A DNA stretch of 64,000 nucleotides from Rostrohypoxylon terebratum (Eukaryota; Ascomycota; Sordariomycetes; Xylariales; Hypoxylaceae), in contig MU385877.1 of assembly GCA_022497145.1 (NCBI GenBank), positions 295,010 through 359,009 of the forward strand, read 5' to 3'. Each line of letters starts with the position of its first letter. Position 1 is the stretch's first letter. The notes beneath the pieces were generated by a model. The model was not told the DNA's origin, searched no databases, and saw only the letters and a program-made list of their open reading frames with translations. Positions 11,815 through 22,708 of the stretch are shown piece after piece. Position numbers and translations under genes: made by a program.

Positions 11815-13142
11815 CTTGCGTCTTGACCACGGACGTGGGTTTGAACCCTTCTGGTGACGAGGTTTCTTCTTGCGACCTATATTGGACGGGTTATGGAATG
11901 GAGAAAATTGTATGAAAACCTTGTATACGACCCCAACTGTTGGAGGACGAATTGCGAATTCGAACCAACACTCTATAAATCGTATAGGATTGGACGAAAA
12001 AGGAAAGTTGGACGGTGAGAAAAAAAAAAGCAATTGTAGGTTGTTAAAGTGGTAAGTTGTAAGTGGTAAGAAAAGTGAGAGTAAGACGTAAGACGCAAAA
12101 TAGTAACATCACTTTTTACAATTTCATTATCATTTTATCATTTAAAATGGAGCAACCCGACCGACCTTAGCACGCTAGCTTTAGCGCAATCCGGACTTGT
12201 GGGAAGATCTTTAATAGTTCATAAATGTAAATGTTGTCTGGAAGCCAGAAGCCTGGGAAAGCCTGGGACCTGGGTGACTTCCATGGATCATTAATGATTA
12301 TGGAGGGGTTGGTGTTGCCTGCCCAGGACCCCTAGTGCCCAGGACCCAGGTACTCTAAATCGTATGACACCGCGGGGCATTTACTATTTTTCGCATAACT
12401 TCGGTACACGCATACATCATATCTCGGGAAACCGTGGGCTTTTCGACATCGCGGGCTTTTCGGCCTCTCAGTCTTGGCTTCACGGTCCTTTACCACACTA
12501 CTATACTGTCAGATTATCTACGTCGTATTTTATGTGTCTTATATGTGTCTTGTATGCATAAACATCTACGCAATGCTGAATCATCCCAGACCGTGTCGGG
12601 TATTACTTCGCAAAATTTCTGTCCTCACATGTTTCATGAATCCCACAATGTGAAGCTTGATCATTGGACAGTGGTCACACATACGCACAGACTTTGCACG
12701 CATATATGTCGTACACTGGATCATGTTTGACATCGGAAGCGTCATGGACTCTGGAGAAGGTGGCTCAATTTATATAACTCTTATAGGACTAACTCGAAAA
12801 TTATCCCAAGCGTCTATTCCTTGGCCTATCCACAACGAAGGTAATGTACAGAACGGCTTCCTATTGCTGGCACCGCGGTCTCCATTATATGATTAGATGA
12901 CCGACGCCATGTCAAACTTCGGTGCTGCCGGCATTATAGTTGAACCCGTTTTGCTGAACCGCGGCGTGCATGCTCTCTCTGATGGAAGCAAAATTGCTGA
13001 CACCTTGGCTTTTCATGCCCTACTTACTCCAATTTTTGCTTATGTTTTATGAATTCCCTTTTTGTTTTGTTCCCACTTCGCACTTCGCACATAATTTCGT
13101 ACAAATACAAGGGTGGGTGTTGAGCCGTGGTAGCCCTGCACC
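11815..13142. other. intergenic: sirtuin promoter and carrier 3' flank
   Basis: Contains the sirtuin leader (11815-12060) and roughly 1 kb with only short unrelated ORFs. No repeat family or RNA gene seen. Confidence 0.5.
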
Positions 13143-14961
13143 TCACCTAATAGCCCATTCAACCGTCTCGAGCGCCATCATGACGAGCACCAGTGTCGAA
13201 GGAAGGATCCTGGAAGCAATTAGTAACAATTCGAGATGACCACGGAGAAAAATAGCGGCTTACCAGATGACGTAGCTCTGGAATAAGATCTTGGACATGA
13301 CTCCTTCGTACACTTCGTTGATTTGGCAGATTTGTGCCAATTGCAAAGCGCTTGGCGCGCCCGTGAGGAGAAAGCAGACAATGACGAATATCGGATCGTC
13401 AAGGATGCTGACCGGCACAAATTTGGCAAAAAGGGCTAATATAGGGGCCATGATAAGAGTAGGCAGCAGCATACGACTGATGAGCGAAGCTACAAGCAGT
13501 TTCGTCCCAATTCGCTCTTCCTCGGGATCCATGGTCGCGTGGTTTTGCGTATTTCGGGCTAAATTGGCACCTAGAACCACGAGAATGAGAGGTACTGCGA
13601 CGCCACCGCTCTGTGACACAGCTCTGGTTACACTGTTGTTGACAAACGTCCCCTCCTGGAAGAAAAGTCGTTGCAAGTCAGGTACGGAAGCCACAACGAT
13701 AGCACAAAGCATGGCCCATAGCGGCGGGTTCATGAACTCCCACAAGAAGTTGTACACACGTAACCATACTCTCCACATCCCGCCCAAGGCAGTCTGAATG
13801 GGGCGAGGTAAGCGTTGGAACGTACGCCGGGAGAATTCCTTCGCGTGCTGTTCGGTAGATGCAGCGGCCCTCTTAACACCGAGCTTTGCGCGAATGTAAT
13901 AACCTTGGATACCGCTCGGGATCTCCGGGTCGCTCAAATCGTGCACACGTGGGAATGTCATGATATCGCCAGGTCCAGTCGTGACATACTGGACATTAAC
14001 GCCATTATCTTGTTTCTTTCCATAACGTCTTCGCGTGCTTCCATCATCCTCTGAGTCGTCGGGCGATGCGACCGACGTGCCGGCTACCGGAGTTCGACCG
14101 GCCGGTTCGTACACTTCCGATTCATCCGAGCTTTCCGAGTCGTTTTCCATTGTGACATTACCATCCAATCCTGGTATCAGAGCCTCTTGAGAAACTTCAT
14201 CCCGATATCTCCCTTCTTCGACTGTTTCGTTCCGGTACTCCTCGTATCGGCTCTTAGGTGCCAACAAGACATGGTATCCCCAGCTCCATCTGACCAATTG
14301 TCCGAGCTGTTGAAAGATCAGGAGATATAAAATACCGCGCGCGGCTACTTCGTCGTCATTGTCGCCCGGTATCCTGTCCCAATGAAGTCCCTTCAATGTT
14401 TGCGATAACGAGATAACCAACGAAATAGGTAACGAGTTGGAGTTTCCAAACACGCCCATCGCCGTCACGAAGTTTGCAGGGCGTTTGCCAAACCGAAATG
14501 CCTTGGATACACCCACCGATACCACATACGAGACGGCCGTCTGTATGACGAAGATACAAGGTATTACCGCGAGGTCGATTAACTTGTCGGCATTCAGCTG
14601 CGACGCCAATTTTGTGAAGACTAGATGCCTGTTAGCAGATGACTAAACAAATTTAGCGTCAGTGCAGAGTGTGCATACTCAGGCATGGCGTAAACAGCAT
14701 AACATTGAGGTTGGCCAAAAACTTCTGCTTGTCGGCATCGAAGTGTCCTAACCTCGCGATGATATACCCGGGCAAGCTGACACAAACGACTTCTAAAACG
14801 GCCTCGAAGACCAGTAATATCAAATGGTCAATGGAAGGGTGGGAATCATGAGGGACATCGAGTATCTTGAACGATGTTGGTTGAGGTGTCCAGTCCATCC
14901 CGGGATTATTGGCCCTAAAGGAGGTTGGGTTTGTTGACGTCCAGTCCATGTTTTCCAACAT
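13143..14961 (-). CDS. PIN-like transporter of the auxin efflux carrier (ECM3) family
   Basis: Three exons on the minus strand: 14961-14679, 14620-13264 and 13209-13143; product 568 residues. The 58-nt first intron ends at CATCTAG, not at the nearer AACAG, because only that acceptor gives the family sequence MLFTPCLIFTKLASQL. The 54-nt second intron restores SYVIWILPSTLVLVMMALE at the C-terminus. Topology is the usual one for the family: about five N-terminal membrane segments (one containing FGNSNSLPISLV), a long charged cytosolic loop of about 150 residues (SESSDESEVYEP...), then about five C-terminal segments (WAMLCAIVVASVPDL, LILVVLGANLARN, LLPTLIMAPILALF). Fungal members are endoplasmic-reticulum or plasma-membrane carriers of uncertain substrate; yeast Ecm3 is the reference. 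A second Met at residue 5 is an alternative start. Confidence 0.92.
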
Positions 14962-16083
14962 ATCCGGTATGGTAGATGAGAGAAATAATGTCGATGGAAA
15001 CGATGATGGTATATCTGTCCTCGTTGTCGATTCTTACAAGTTTGACGGACGCTAGCGGTAGAAGGGCGCAATCGTATGACCGAAAGGATTCCTTGATTAC
15101 TTAGGTGGACTTTGCGCAGCAAGCGGGTAGGCCAAAGCTACGAGATAGTCACGATATTAATTTGGGTTGGTTCCGTCAAGAAATCCCAGCGCTATCCAGA
15201 CCAGCTGCAAGCCGTCAAATGTAAATCCGGGAAGACCGGAGAGTGTTCGTCGGAAATACGAAGGGAGAATGGACTATGGGTATGGATACGGTATGTAATC
15301 CCTCAATCCCTTAAGAAAAGAAGAGGCAGGAAGAATAAGGGAAAGGGAAAGGGAGGAGGGAAGAAGGAAGAGGTAAGAGGTAAGAGGGAAATGGGAAATG
15401 GGAATGGAATAAACAAAAATAAAAGAAGAAAAGAAACACAGAACGTGATCAGTTGTCACTTTAAGAATTAATACAGAGAACAACCTTGCGTATGCCCAGC
15501 CGTGCCCAGACGTAGGGATTAAGAAACAAATAATGAAAAATGATTAGGAGGGATTAAGACGAAGGGAAAGATTAGACGTGAGAAGTGCATCAAAGGATGA
15601 GCCTCGCCGCTCTTGGACGCCATGGTCGCAGTGGACGCAATGGAAGCACTGGAACACACCTGAAGGTACACCGGGTAATTCTGCTTTTGGCATCCGCCCT
15701 GCGACCCTGGAGATCTCTAGCCATTTTCAGATTTTAGATCGCGAATTTTGGTGTGGTCTAGGTTAGTTTAGGTTAGTTTTGGTTGGTTTTTTGGTCCGGT
15801 AAGTGGTTAGCGGCAAGCTGTTGAGGCGATACCTGCAGGTCCGTTACAAGTGGATACCTGTTTAGGTTCATATCCTAACCTCATTGGTCTCTCAATGCCG
15901 CTAAAACCTATCTTCAGGCTTTTTTTGTCGCATACAGTCGTAACATACATATGTACATAGCAAAGTGCAAAGGTGGGGCCCGCAAATAAACCCCGTAGTC
16001 CGATCAATGATGCTCAAAATAGTGCATACCTAGTATCCTGCTATTGTTCTATTATGGATGGATATGGATAGCTTAGGTAGGTA
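14962..16083. other. promoter side of the carrier gene; no gene seen
   Basis: Purine-rich (GGGAAA)-type tracts at 15310-15430, then short ORFs with no recognisable peptide. Reads as promoter and intergenic DNA. Confidence 0.45.
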
Positions 16084-16143
16084 CAGCAGACGCCTTCAAA
16101 AGTTTTTACCATAGGAGACCCACTAGCAGCTGTCGGAGAAGTG
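16084..16143 (+). repeat. left terminal inverted repeat of the MITE
   Basis: Pairs with 16383-16441 on the other strand; the outer 33 bp are identical, the inner part differs mainly by C/T and G/A changes. Confidence 0.85.
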
Positions 16144-16382
16144 GCGCAGCTGTCTGACACTTGGTTCAAGGGTGTCAAGATCTTTGAATTATTCTTTGGA
16201 AAACTCTTACTTTTCGCAATAACGTATGTATCAAGCTTGGTTTATATCTTTTATATTAATCTAATATTAATTTGAATATTCCCTCGGCGATTTCAACGAA
16301 ATAAGCCTCTTTCGCTGGCGCTGCATATAATTTCGACTCTTCTTATCACCAACTGTCTGCCGAGTGCCAATAATTTGACCCA

Positions 16383-16441
16383 CTTCTCTGACGGCTGTTG
16401 GTGGGTCTTCCTATGGTAAAAACTTTTGAAGGCGTCTGCTG
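16383..16441 (-). repeat. right terminal inverted repeat of the MITE
   Basis: Reverse complement of 16084-16143, with one extra base after the 33-bp perfect block. Confidence 0.85.
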
Positions 16442-16747
16442 TAGATAAACCGTAAACGTACGTACTTAGTAGGTAATAGTGTGAGCCCTCAATCAATTCC
16501 CTTTCAATTCGTTTCATTCGTTTAATTTGTTTCAATCAGAATAACACATAAATTGCTACACCATGACACCCACTCATCCTATTACTAGTACCTACATAGT
16601 AGCGGTTGCATTGAATCGATCTTATCAATCGGCAAGATAAAAATCTGGCAATCGTAACGGGAATCTTAACCTCTTGAAGAGACGTACATATGCAGATGTA
16701 CTGCTTGACCTTTGTCACGTACATTTACACATGTATGGTATCTTATA

Positions 16748-16783
16748 TAGGTAGGTAGGTAGGTAGGTAAGTATGTATGTATG
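16748..16783. repeat. (TAGG)n/(TATG)n microsatellite
   Basis: Five TAGG units followed by three TATG-type units. Seen directly. Confidence 0.9.
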
Positions 16784-17374
16784 ATATGTTTTCTGTTATA
16801 ATGATGTGATTACCTCGTAAATATCCAGGTCGGTCCGGGGTATCGCGAATGCGTCAAACGCACAGCTGCAGAATAAACTCTTCTAGGGTTTCCAAACGAT
16901 ACCACTTAACCCGCTCAAACCGACAACGTGCGCAGCCAAAAACTCTTGGCTCATTACGCTTACGAAGTACTCTACTTATCTAATATGTGCTAAAGTCACA
17001 TCTGACCCACCGAGGCAATTTTTGACTTCTGCAGAACCGATGCAGCACCTGACGATGTTCGTGCGATTATATGTATGCCCAGACTACGCCGTGTCGACAT
17101 TCCCTCCCAGCATACGGCATACATACTTACCTTGGAGGATAATCGTAGATCTTATTCCATCACATAGATCATCCACCACCTCATCGAAGATTTATAGCTG
17201 AATAATCGGTCGATAAGCCATATAAACCATATATAGACCGAACGGTGACATACAGCTGCGGTGTTACGTTATCGTTCATGCTCCGAGCCGGCTGTCTCGA
17301 GCCGTCGAGGCTTACGACGCCAAATAAATTCCTCGATGCAGCCAAGGACAAATGACAGTCCGCGGAAGCCTAAG

Positions 17375-17390
17375 ACCTAGGACCTAGGTA
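17375..17390. repeat. CCTAGG-core near-palindrome
   Basis: Sequence ACCTAGGACCTAGGTA: two overlapping AvrII-type palindromes. The same arrangement recurs at 17599, 18957, 39801, 46754 and 52692. Confidence 0.7.
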
Positions 17391-17534
17391 CCCTAAAGTA
17401 CGTGGACTATGCTAGTAGTGGCGCTGAGTTATCCTCCGAGCAGACCGAGGCTTCGTAGGCAGAATCGATTGAATCGATACACTATTGTCGCTGATAGGTC
17501 AAGTCTAAGGTTCAAACAGCAAAAGAAAAAGAAA

Positions 17535-17554
17535 CACACGACACGACACGACAC
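17535..17554. repeat. (ACACG)n short tandem repeat
   Basis: Four units of CACGA in a purine-rich stretch. Confidence 0.8.
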
Positions 17555-17598
17555 AAACTCCAAGGTTGTCTTGAGTAATATTTGCGAGTCGTACATAG

Positions 17599-17614
17599 TA
17601 CCTAGGTCCTAGGC
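17599..17614. repeat. CCTAGG-core near-palindrome
   Basis: TACCTAGGTCCTAGGC, the reverse-orientation form of the copy at 17375. Confidence 0.7.
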
Positions 17615-18506
17615 AGAAAGATAAAAATGTCTCCAATTGGGTTGGAAAAGTTGGAAAAGTAATGAATGACATGACTCTGCGATGGGAGCGATGACGTTAT
17701 TTGATCTTATCAGTTACCTATCAAATTGGCATACGTAATAGGTACTAAGTACCTAAGGATCTGTGGCTTGAAAGCTGACAGAGCGCGCTAAGAGCCCAAC
17801 CAAATTCCAAGCTTTGGTTCAAGCTTCCGAGCCACTCGACTGGCCGCTGGGCATTCTTATCATTTCAAGGTTTTGCAAGCGCCTGGGCATCGCTTTGTAC
17901 ATAGGTACTGGTACTGTCTATTTTGTTTGTGTGGTTCGTAAAATTAACAACTCAAACCTGTAACTCCTTGGATAAGAAGTTTGAACAGCAGCAAGGGGCA
18001 GTGGTGATACACGTCGGTGAAGGAAAAAAAATAACAATTATGGTTGAGTTCTTTTATGCTTCATCTTATCGTGGTAACCTCCTACAGAAGTCGGCTCGAA
18101 TGTGATGTACATGAGACTTAGGGGTCTTTGTACCTTGCTGATGGCGCAGAATGGCGCAGATGGAGTTGAATGGAGTGGCTCACCCTGCTTTGGAATTTGC
18201 GGAATTCCATGCATTCCATCTATGTACAACTTTGACAGCATCATTTGCGGGGTGTAGGGTGTGTAGGATGTGGAGGATGTCAGGGCATTATAAAGGAAAA
18301 GATCACCAAATTGCCGTCAGAGTTGGCCAGCGTTGGCCAGTGTTGGCATTGGGTTCTGTGGTGTCAGGGTGTGTGATGTATTGCCGCATGCCAAAATCAT
18401 CCCCCAGGTGCATATTCAAGTCGGCTCGTGATAATTATCATGTCAGCATGTTCCCCCACCTCGAGTCTTGGTGTATGGCAACAAATTTCCAAACGTCTCC
18501 AACCAA

Positions 18507-18544
18507 CCATACAGCCATACGGCCATACAGCCATACAGCCATAG
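18507..18544. repeat. CCATACAG tandem repeat
   Basis: About four units of an 8-mer (CCATACAG, one reading CCATACGG). Confidence 0.85.
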
Positions 18545-18956
18545 AAACCTATCGTTGACCTCATCCAAGCTTCACACTTTTTTTCCAGGTTTTCCCTAGC
18601 TACATGCGCAGTTAAAATGACCATCGTATCATTCGTCGGCCAGAGGATATCTTAGCGAGCCCCATATTAGTGACGCAAAGATCCTTCCTTCGATGTTCGT
18701 CACTGCGTAGTAGATACATCCATGGATGCCTACTTAAGACCTAACTGGACATATTCAGACCACCATCTACTGATCGATCTTCCATATTACTTAAAGTGAT
18801 CTAGCATAGATGGTATGGGTAACACCACGTATTGGGCAAGCAAGCCAAGTAAGGGTGGTGGTAATAGGTGTTCGGTTTATCCAGCAGAAATGAGGAGGAC
18901 GAAAGATCGAGTTGACAAGAATTCCATCTTTGATGATCTGCAATCATTGTTTCGTA

Positions 18957-18975
18957 CTACCTAGGACCTAGGTAG
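18957..18975. repeat. CCTAGG-core near-palindrome
   Basis: TACTACCTAGGACCTAGGTA, same core as at 17375. Confidence 0.7.
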
Positions 18976-19847
18976 TAATTGCCAAACCTATCCAAATCGA
19001 CTGATTGGACCAGCACAAAAAAAAAGCTTTAAGCTAGGACCACGTGAGATTCCTAAATCGTCAGTTACATTCTGTACTTTCAAAGCATACCTACCTAGTA
19101 TGCTTAAATTTCAGAGGCTCAACGCAAGTTGTTTAGCGCTTTTGATTTTGGGAGAGAAGGTGGAAGGAATAGAAACGCGGGGCACATCCCACCCGACCCA
19201 CCTAGGAAGTCGAAACCAGTCAACCCCAGTCAAAACAAAACCAGTTAAACTCCCAGTCAAAATCATCGTACGAAGTACGTAGCTGCCACCCAATTCATTG
19301 AGTCTTATCCACTAAAATCTACGGATAGTACCACCGCTAACCACCATTGACGTCCCCCAATTTGTTTCTCCCCAAGACTCAAGTCATTAGATCATTCCTC
19401 TCCAACAAAAAAAACAAAAACAAAAAAAACCAGCTACCAAAAGGCCATACGGGCGATTCAAGCAATCCAAGGCCGATCTCACCCCCGTTCAGCCTGTTCA
19501 CGTTACTAGACTGAGCTCCAAGATCTTCTGAAAATTTCTAGAGGTCCAAGGAAGGGTCAAAGGAAAGGTCCAAGGAAGAATAGACACGTCTAGAAAGAGG
19601 TTCCACATCTTAGCAAATCGTCAGTCTTTCGGTCTCAGTTGTGTCCTCTTCAGTAATTACGTCTGCTCCGTCTGTCCCGTCTGTTCCCATCTATTCCCAT
19701 CTGTTCCCATAGAGTCCCATAGATTTCCATATATTTCATTGATCCCTAGTGGTGGTGCCGCTTACATCCGCTGTCATATTTTGTACACTCATTCCCAACG
19801 AAACCTCGAAACCTCAAGAACCTTGTAACCTTGCAACTTCAATACTA

Positions 19848-19871
19848 CTATACTACCTAGGTCCTAGTATA
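19848..19871. repeat. CCTAGG-core inverted repeat
   Basis: ATACTACCTAGG followed by TCCTAGTATAC: a hairpin-forming variant of the dispersed motif in the pbs2 promoter region. Confidence 0.65.
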
Positions 19872-20644
19872 CTCCAGTTACCAGCGATATACCTATCCCC
19901 TTACTATCTGCTTACTTATTTCTATACTACGATATTCCATACTACTACTTATTCCTTAAACATGCTACTGACCTGCCGAGAAGTCGATAGCTGAATGATT
20001 ATCACAATTGGGCAGCTTAAGCTAGTGTCTCGAAATTGACAAGGTTCGTGCAGCCCTACATTGGTTACCTCATAAGGTTGTTCTGGGACTCTGGGTTGGT
20101 TGAGTCGTCAGGCAAGATCCTAGCGGCTTGTTCGCGATAGATGGAACCCAAGCAACCCAATAACACCTCAAAGTACTCAAAGTACCTGAACAGACTCAAG
20201 CTCGGGCTCCGACTCCTCCGTTTAGCACCATAAACCGATAAATCGCTAACTAGATAAAATAGCCACTCTTAGAAGTACACTTTCAACGACTCAGAACCTC
20301 CCGTGTCGACGAATCGGTACTGCGCTTTTTGCCACGTTTTTTCACCTGCAAGAAAAAAAATCACCTCTCTCCCTCTTCCTCACAAGGACAGCTCGATACG
20401 ATATTCCCTGCCAGTCACCAAGTCACCGAAGCGCTACTCCACAAACCAACAGTTCAGCCTCATCGCCTCTCTTGTATTGTTCCTTTCCCACTTCCCACTT
20501 CCCACCAACTACCAACTACCAACTACCAGCCTACACCAGTGTAATCTAAACCACCACTATCCACTATCCATACCAACACAACGACCTATAGTCACCTAGC
20601 GACACAGGGAAAAAAAAAGTCTCACTACTAGCTGCTATTCGGTG

Positions 20645-20668
20645 ATGATAGCAGAGGCGCATTCCTAG
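20645..20668 (+). promoter_or_regulatory. candidate upstream ORF in the pbs2 leader
   Basis: A seven-codon ORF (MIAEAHS then TAG) ends 32 nt before the MAPKK start codon. If the transcript begins upstream, as the CT-rich leader suggests, it could lower translation initiation. Only its presence is seen; the effect is inference. Confidence 0.35.
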
Positions 20669-20700
20669 AATTCTCCTAATCAGACGCCAGAACCTTTACC

Positions 20701-22708
20701 ATGGCTGGCGAACACAATGACCCGGACTCGGTGCCCGCGACACCAGATGAGCTGATAGATAAGGATGTCCTAGGTAGCCCTGTATCGCCCGGTTCAGGCG
20801 ATTCCTCAGAAGCCACGACACCGATCGATACGCCAGGCGAAAGTCCCTCCGAACTACCTAGAAGAATGCCTTCTTTACGCTCCGTGTCTGATCCGCAGAA
20901 TCCGGGCCACCCAATGACCGCCTCGTCCACGCATGTAGGAGTCTTGTCTAATGCTAGACGTCCTCCCGCCGCAGGTGGACATATGTCTAGCGGCCGTCTT
21001 CCCGAAGACCTCAACGCCAAGATGCGAGCTTTCCACCTCTCGCGTCAGGGAAGCTCTGCCTTGAGTTCACCGCAAGGTACTCCCCCCTCTGGGCCTTCAG
21101 CAGGTGGCCCAGTTATGGGTGGTTTGCCTAGGCATCTTCAGATGCCCGGACCTCCCCAGAGGCCCGGTGCTCCCTCATTTCCCAGATCGGCTCCCACCGT
21201 ACCTTCAATCCCTGGTGGTGGCGGTTTGGCAAACAAACGACGATTTGGGCTGAAACTCGGTGACATGGGTGGAGGAGCCCCACCTTCTCCCGGATCCGGT
21301 GCTCCTGGTGGAGGTCTCCAATCGATGCCAAGTCAAAATGGGGGTGCCCATATGTCCCAAATGAAGCAGTTTGAAGAGTACATCGATTCTGAGAAGGGAT
21401 ACTTGACATTCAAGGGCAAGGCAATCATCACGAATAAGGGAGTTGATTTCTCGGACGGGTCCGTCTTCAGGATATCACTTGACGAGATTGAGAAGCTGGA
21501 TGAGCTAGGAAAGGGCAACTATGGCACCGTCTATAAGGTGAGACATACAAAGCCACGGTTCCCACGTTTCGGACCGGGACTTTCCGGATTCAAGACGGCG
21601 TCGTTGGCGAATCTGCCGACCGTTACCCAAGACAAGACGGAGGCCGAGACCAAGGTCAGCTCCACCACCGGGACAGTCATGGCCATGAAAGAAATTCGGT
21701 TGGAACTAGACGAAGCAAAATTGACAACAATTTTGAAAGAACTGGTGATTTTGCACGAATGCGCATCTCCGTATATCATCGAATTCTACGGAGCATTTTT
21801 CCAGGAGAGTGCGGTATATATGTGTCTCGAATACATGAACGGCGGTTCAATCGACAAGCTTTATTCCGGGGGAATTCCGGAGAATGCGCTCCGAAAAATC
21901 ACGTATTGTACCGTGATGGGTCTCAAAGAGTTGAAGGATAAACACAATATCATTCATCGCGACGTCAAGCCCACCAATATTCTCATAAATACGCGAGGTC
22001 AGGTCAAGATTTGCGATTTCGGCGTGAGCGGAAATCTTGTGGCGAGTATTGCCAAGACCAACATTGGATGCCAGAGTTACATGGCCCCTGAACGAATTTC
22101 GGGTGGAGCCTTCATGCAGACCGGTGCGGGAGATGGCACTTACAGCGTCCAGAGCGACATATGGAGCTTGGGTTTGACGATCATCGAATGTGGCATGGGG
22201 AAATACCCGTACCCTCCGGAGGTATCCTCGACAATATTCAGTCAACTCAGTGTAAGTGGAGAGCCGGACTTGTCCCCCAACCAGATTATCTAATCATTAT
22301 ATATAGGCTATCGTAGAAGGCGATCCACCTGATCTGCCGGACAAGTATTCTGAAGCCGCGCGCACGTTCGTGCATGGATGTCTCAATAAGGTACCTAAGT
22401 TGCGACCAACATATCAAGCTCTGTTGGCATCGGAATGGATTAAGGACCTTACGAAACCGGAGACTATCTCGGAGGAAGACGAGGAGGCCGCAGAGAACGA
22501 AGCTAGCGCCGAAGCCGTTGCGGGTGCTGCTGGAAAGTTGGATCTCAGTCACTCAGGCACGGAAGATGAGGAGGTTGCTACGTGGGTCAATGACGTTCTC
22601 GAAAAGAAGGAAAATGGACAGTATGGAGAGACAGAAGGGCAGCCAGCACTTCACCATGCACCTTTGGATGCCGTGAGCCCGATGGCTAGCCCGCGAGTTG
22701 GAAAATAG
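20701..22708 (+). CDS. pbs2: MAP kinase kinase of the osmostress (HOG) pathway, Pbs2-type
   Basis: Two exons, 20701-22251 and 22307-22708, with a 55-nt intron (GTAAGT...TATATAG) joining FSQLS to AIVEGDPPDLP; 650 residues. The start has a good context (ACCATGG). A Pro/Ser/Gly-rich regulatory region of about 255 residues precedes the kinase domain. Kinase motifs are complete: glycine loop GKGNYG 270-275, catalytic Lys330 in MAMKEI, HRD at 419-421, DFG at 439-441, MAPKK activation sites S449 and T453 in ASIAKT, and APE at 462-464. An insertion (RHTKPRFPRFGPGLSGF...) between the glycine loop and the lysine is typical of Pbs2/PbsB/OS-5 and separates it from Mkk1/Mkk2 and Ste7 types. Known role: activated by Ste11/Ssk2-type MAPKKKs, phosphorylates Hog1 in the cytoplasm. 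The C-terminal tail is acidic and includes a short SGTEDEEVATWV block also seen in fungal relatives. Confidence 0.96.

Larger units (their letters stand above)
16084..16441. mobile_element. non-autonomous TIR element (MITE) with TA target duplication
   Basis: A 358-bp element bounded by long terminal inverted repeats. The left end starts CAGCAGACGCCTTC and the right end is its reverse complement (GGCGTCTGCTG at 16431-16441). The first 33 bp match perfectly; similarity continues to about 60 bp with one 1-bp indel and several transitions. TA dinucleotides flank both ends (16082-16083 and 16442-16443), the target duplication of Tc1/mariner-type transposons. The interior has no transposase frame, so it would need an enzyme in trans. 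Starting with CAG, A/T-rich after a GC-containing start, and inserting at TA, it resembles impala/mimp-class MITEs in layout, but I do not claim family identity. Confidence 0.8.
16444..20700. other. long intergenic region and pbs2 promoter/leader
   Basis: No supported gene. It holds a TAGG/TATG microsatellite, an ACACG run, CCATACAG repeats and several CCTAGG-core palindromes, listed separately. From about 19600 the sequence becomes C/T- and CCA-rich, typical of a fungal promoter and a long 5' leader ahead of the MAPKK start at 20701. Confidence 0.5.

Noticed and set aside
11835..11860. GGGTTTGAACCC resembling a minus-strand tRNA T-loop in the sirtuin leader
   Set aside because: No D-arm or acceptor stem partner at the right distance.
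16140..16175. tRNA-like A-box and TGGTTCAAG segment inside the MITE
   Set aside because: The boxes are too close together and no acceptor stem or anticodon arm can be drawn; the long TIRs explain the element better than a SINE.
21128..22245. Minus-strand ORFs inside pbs2
   Set aside because: Antisense shadows of the kinase gene; no independent motifs.
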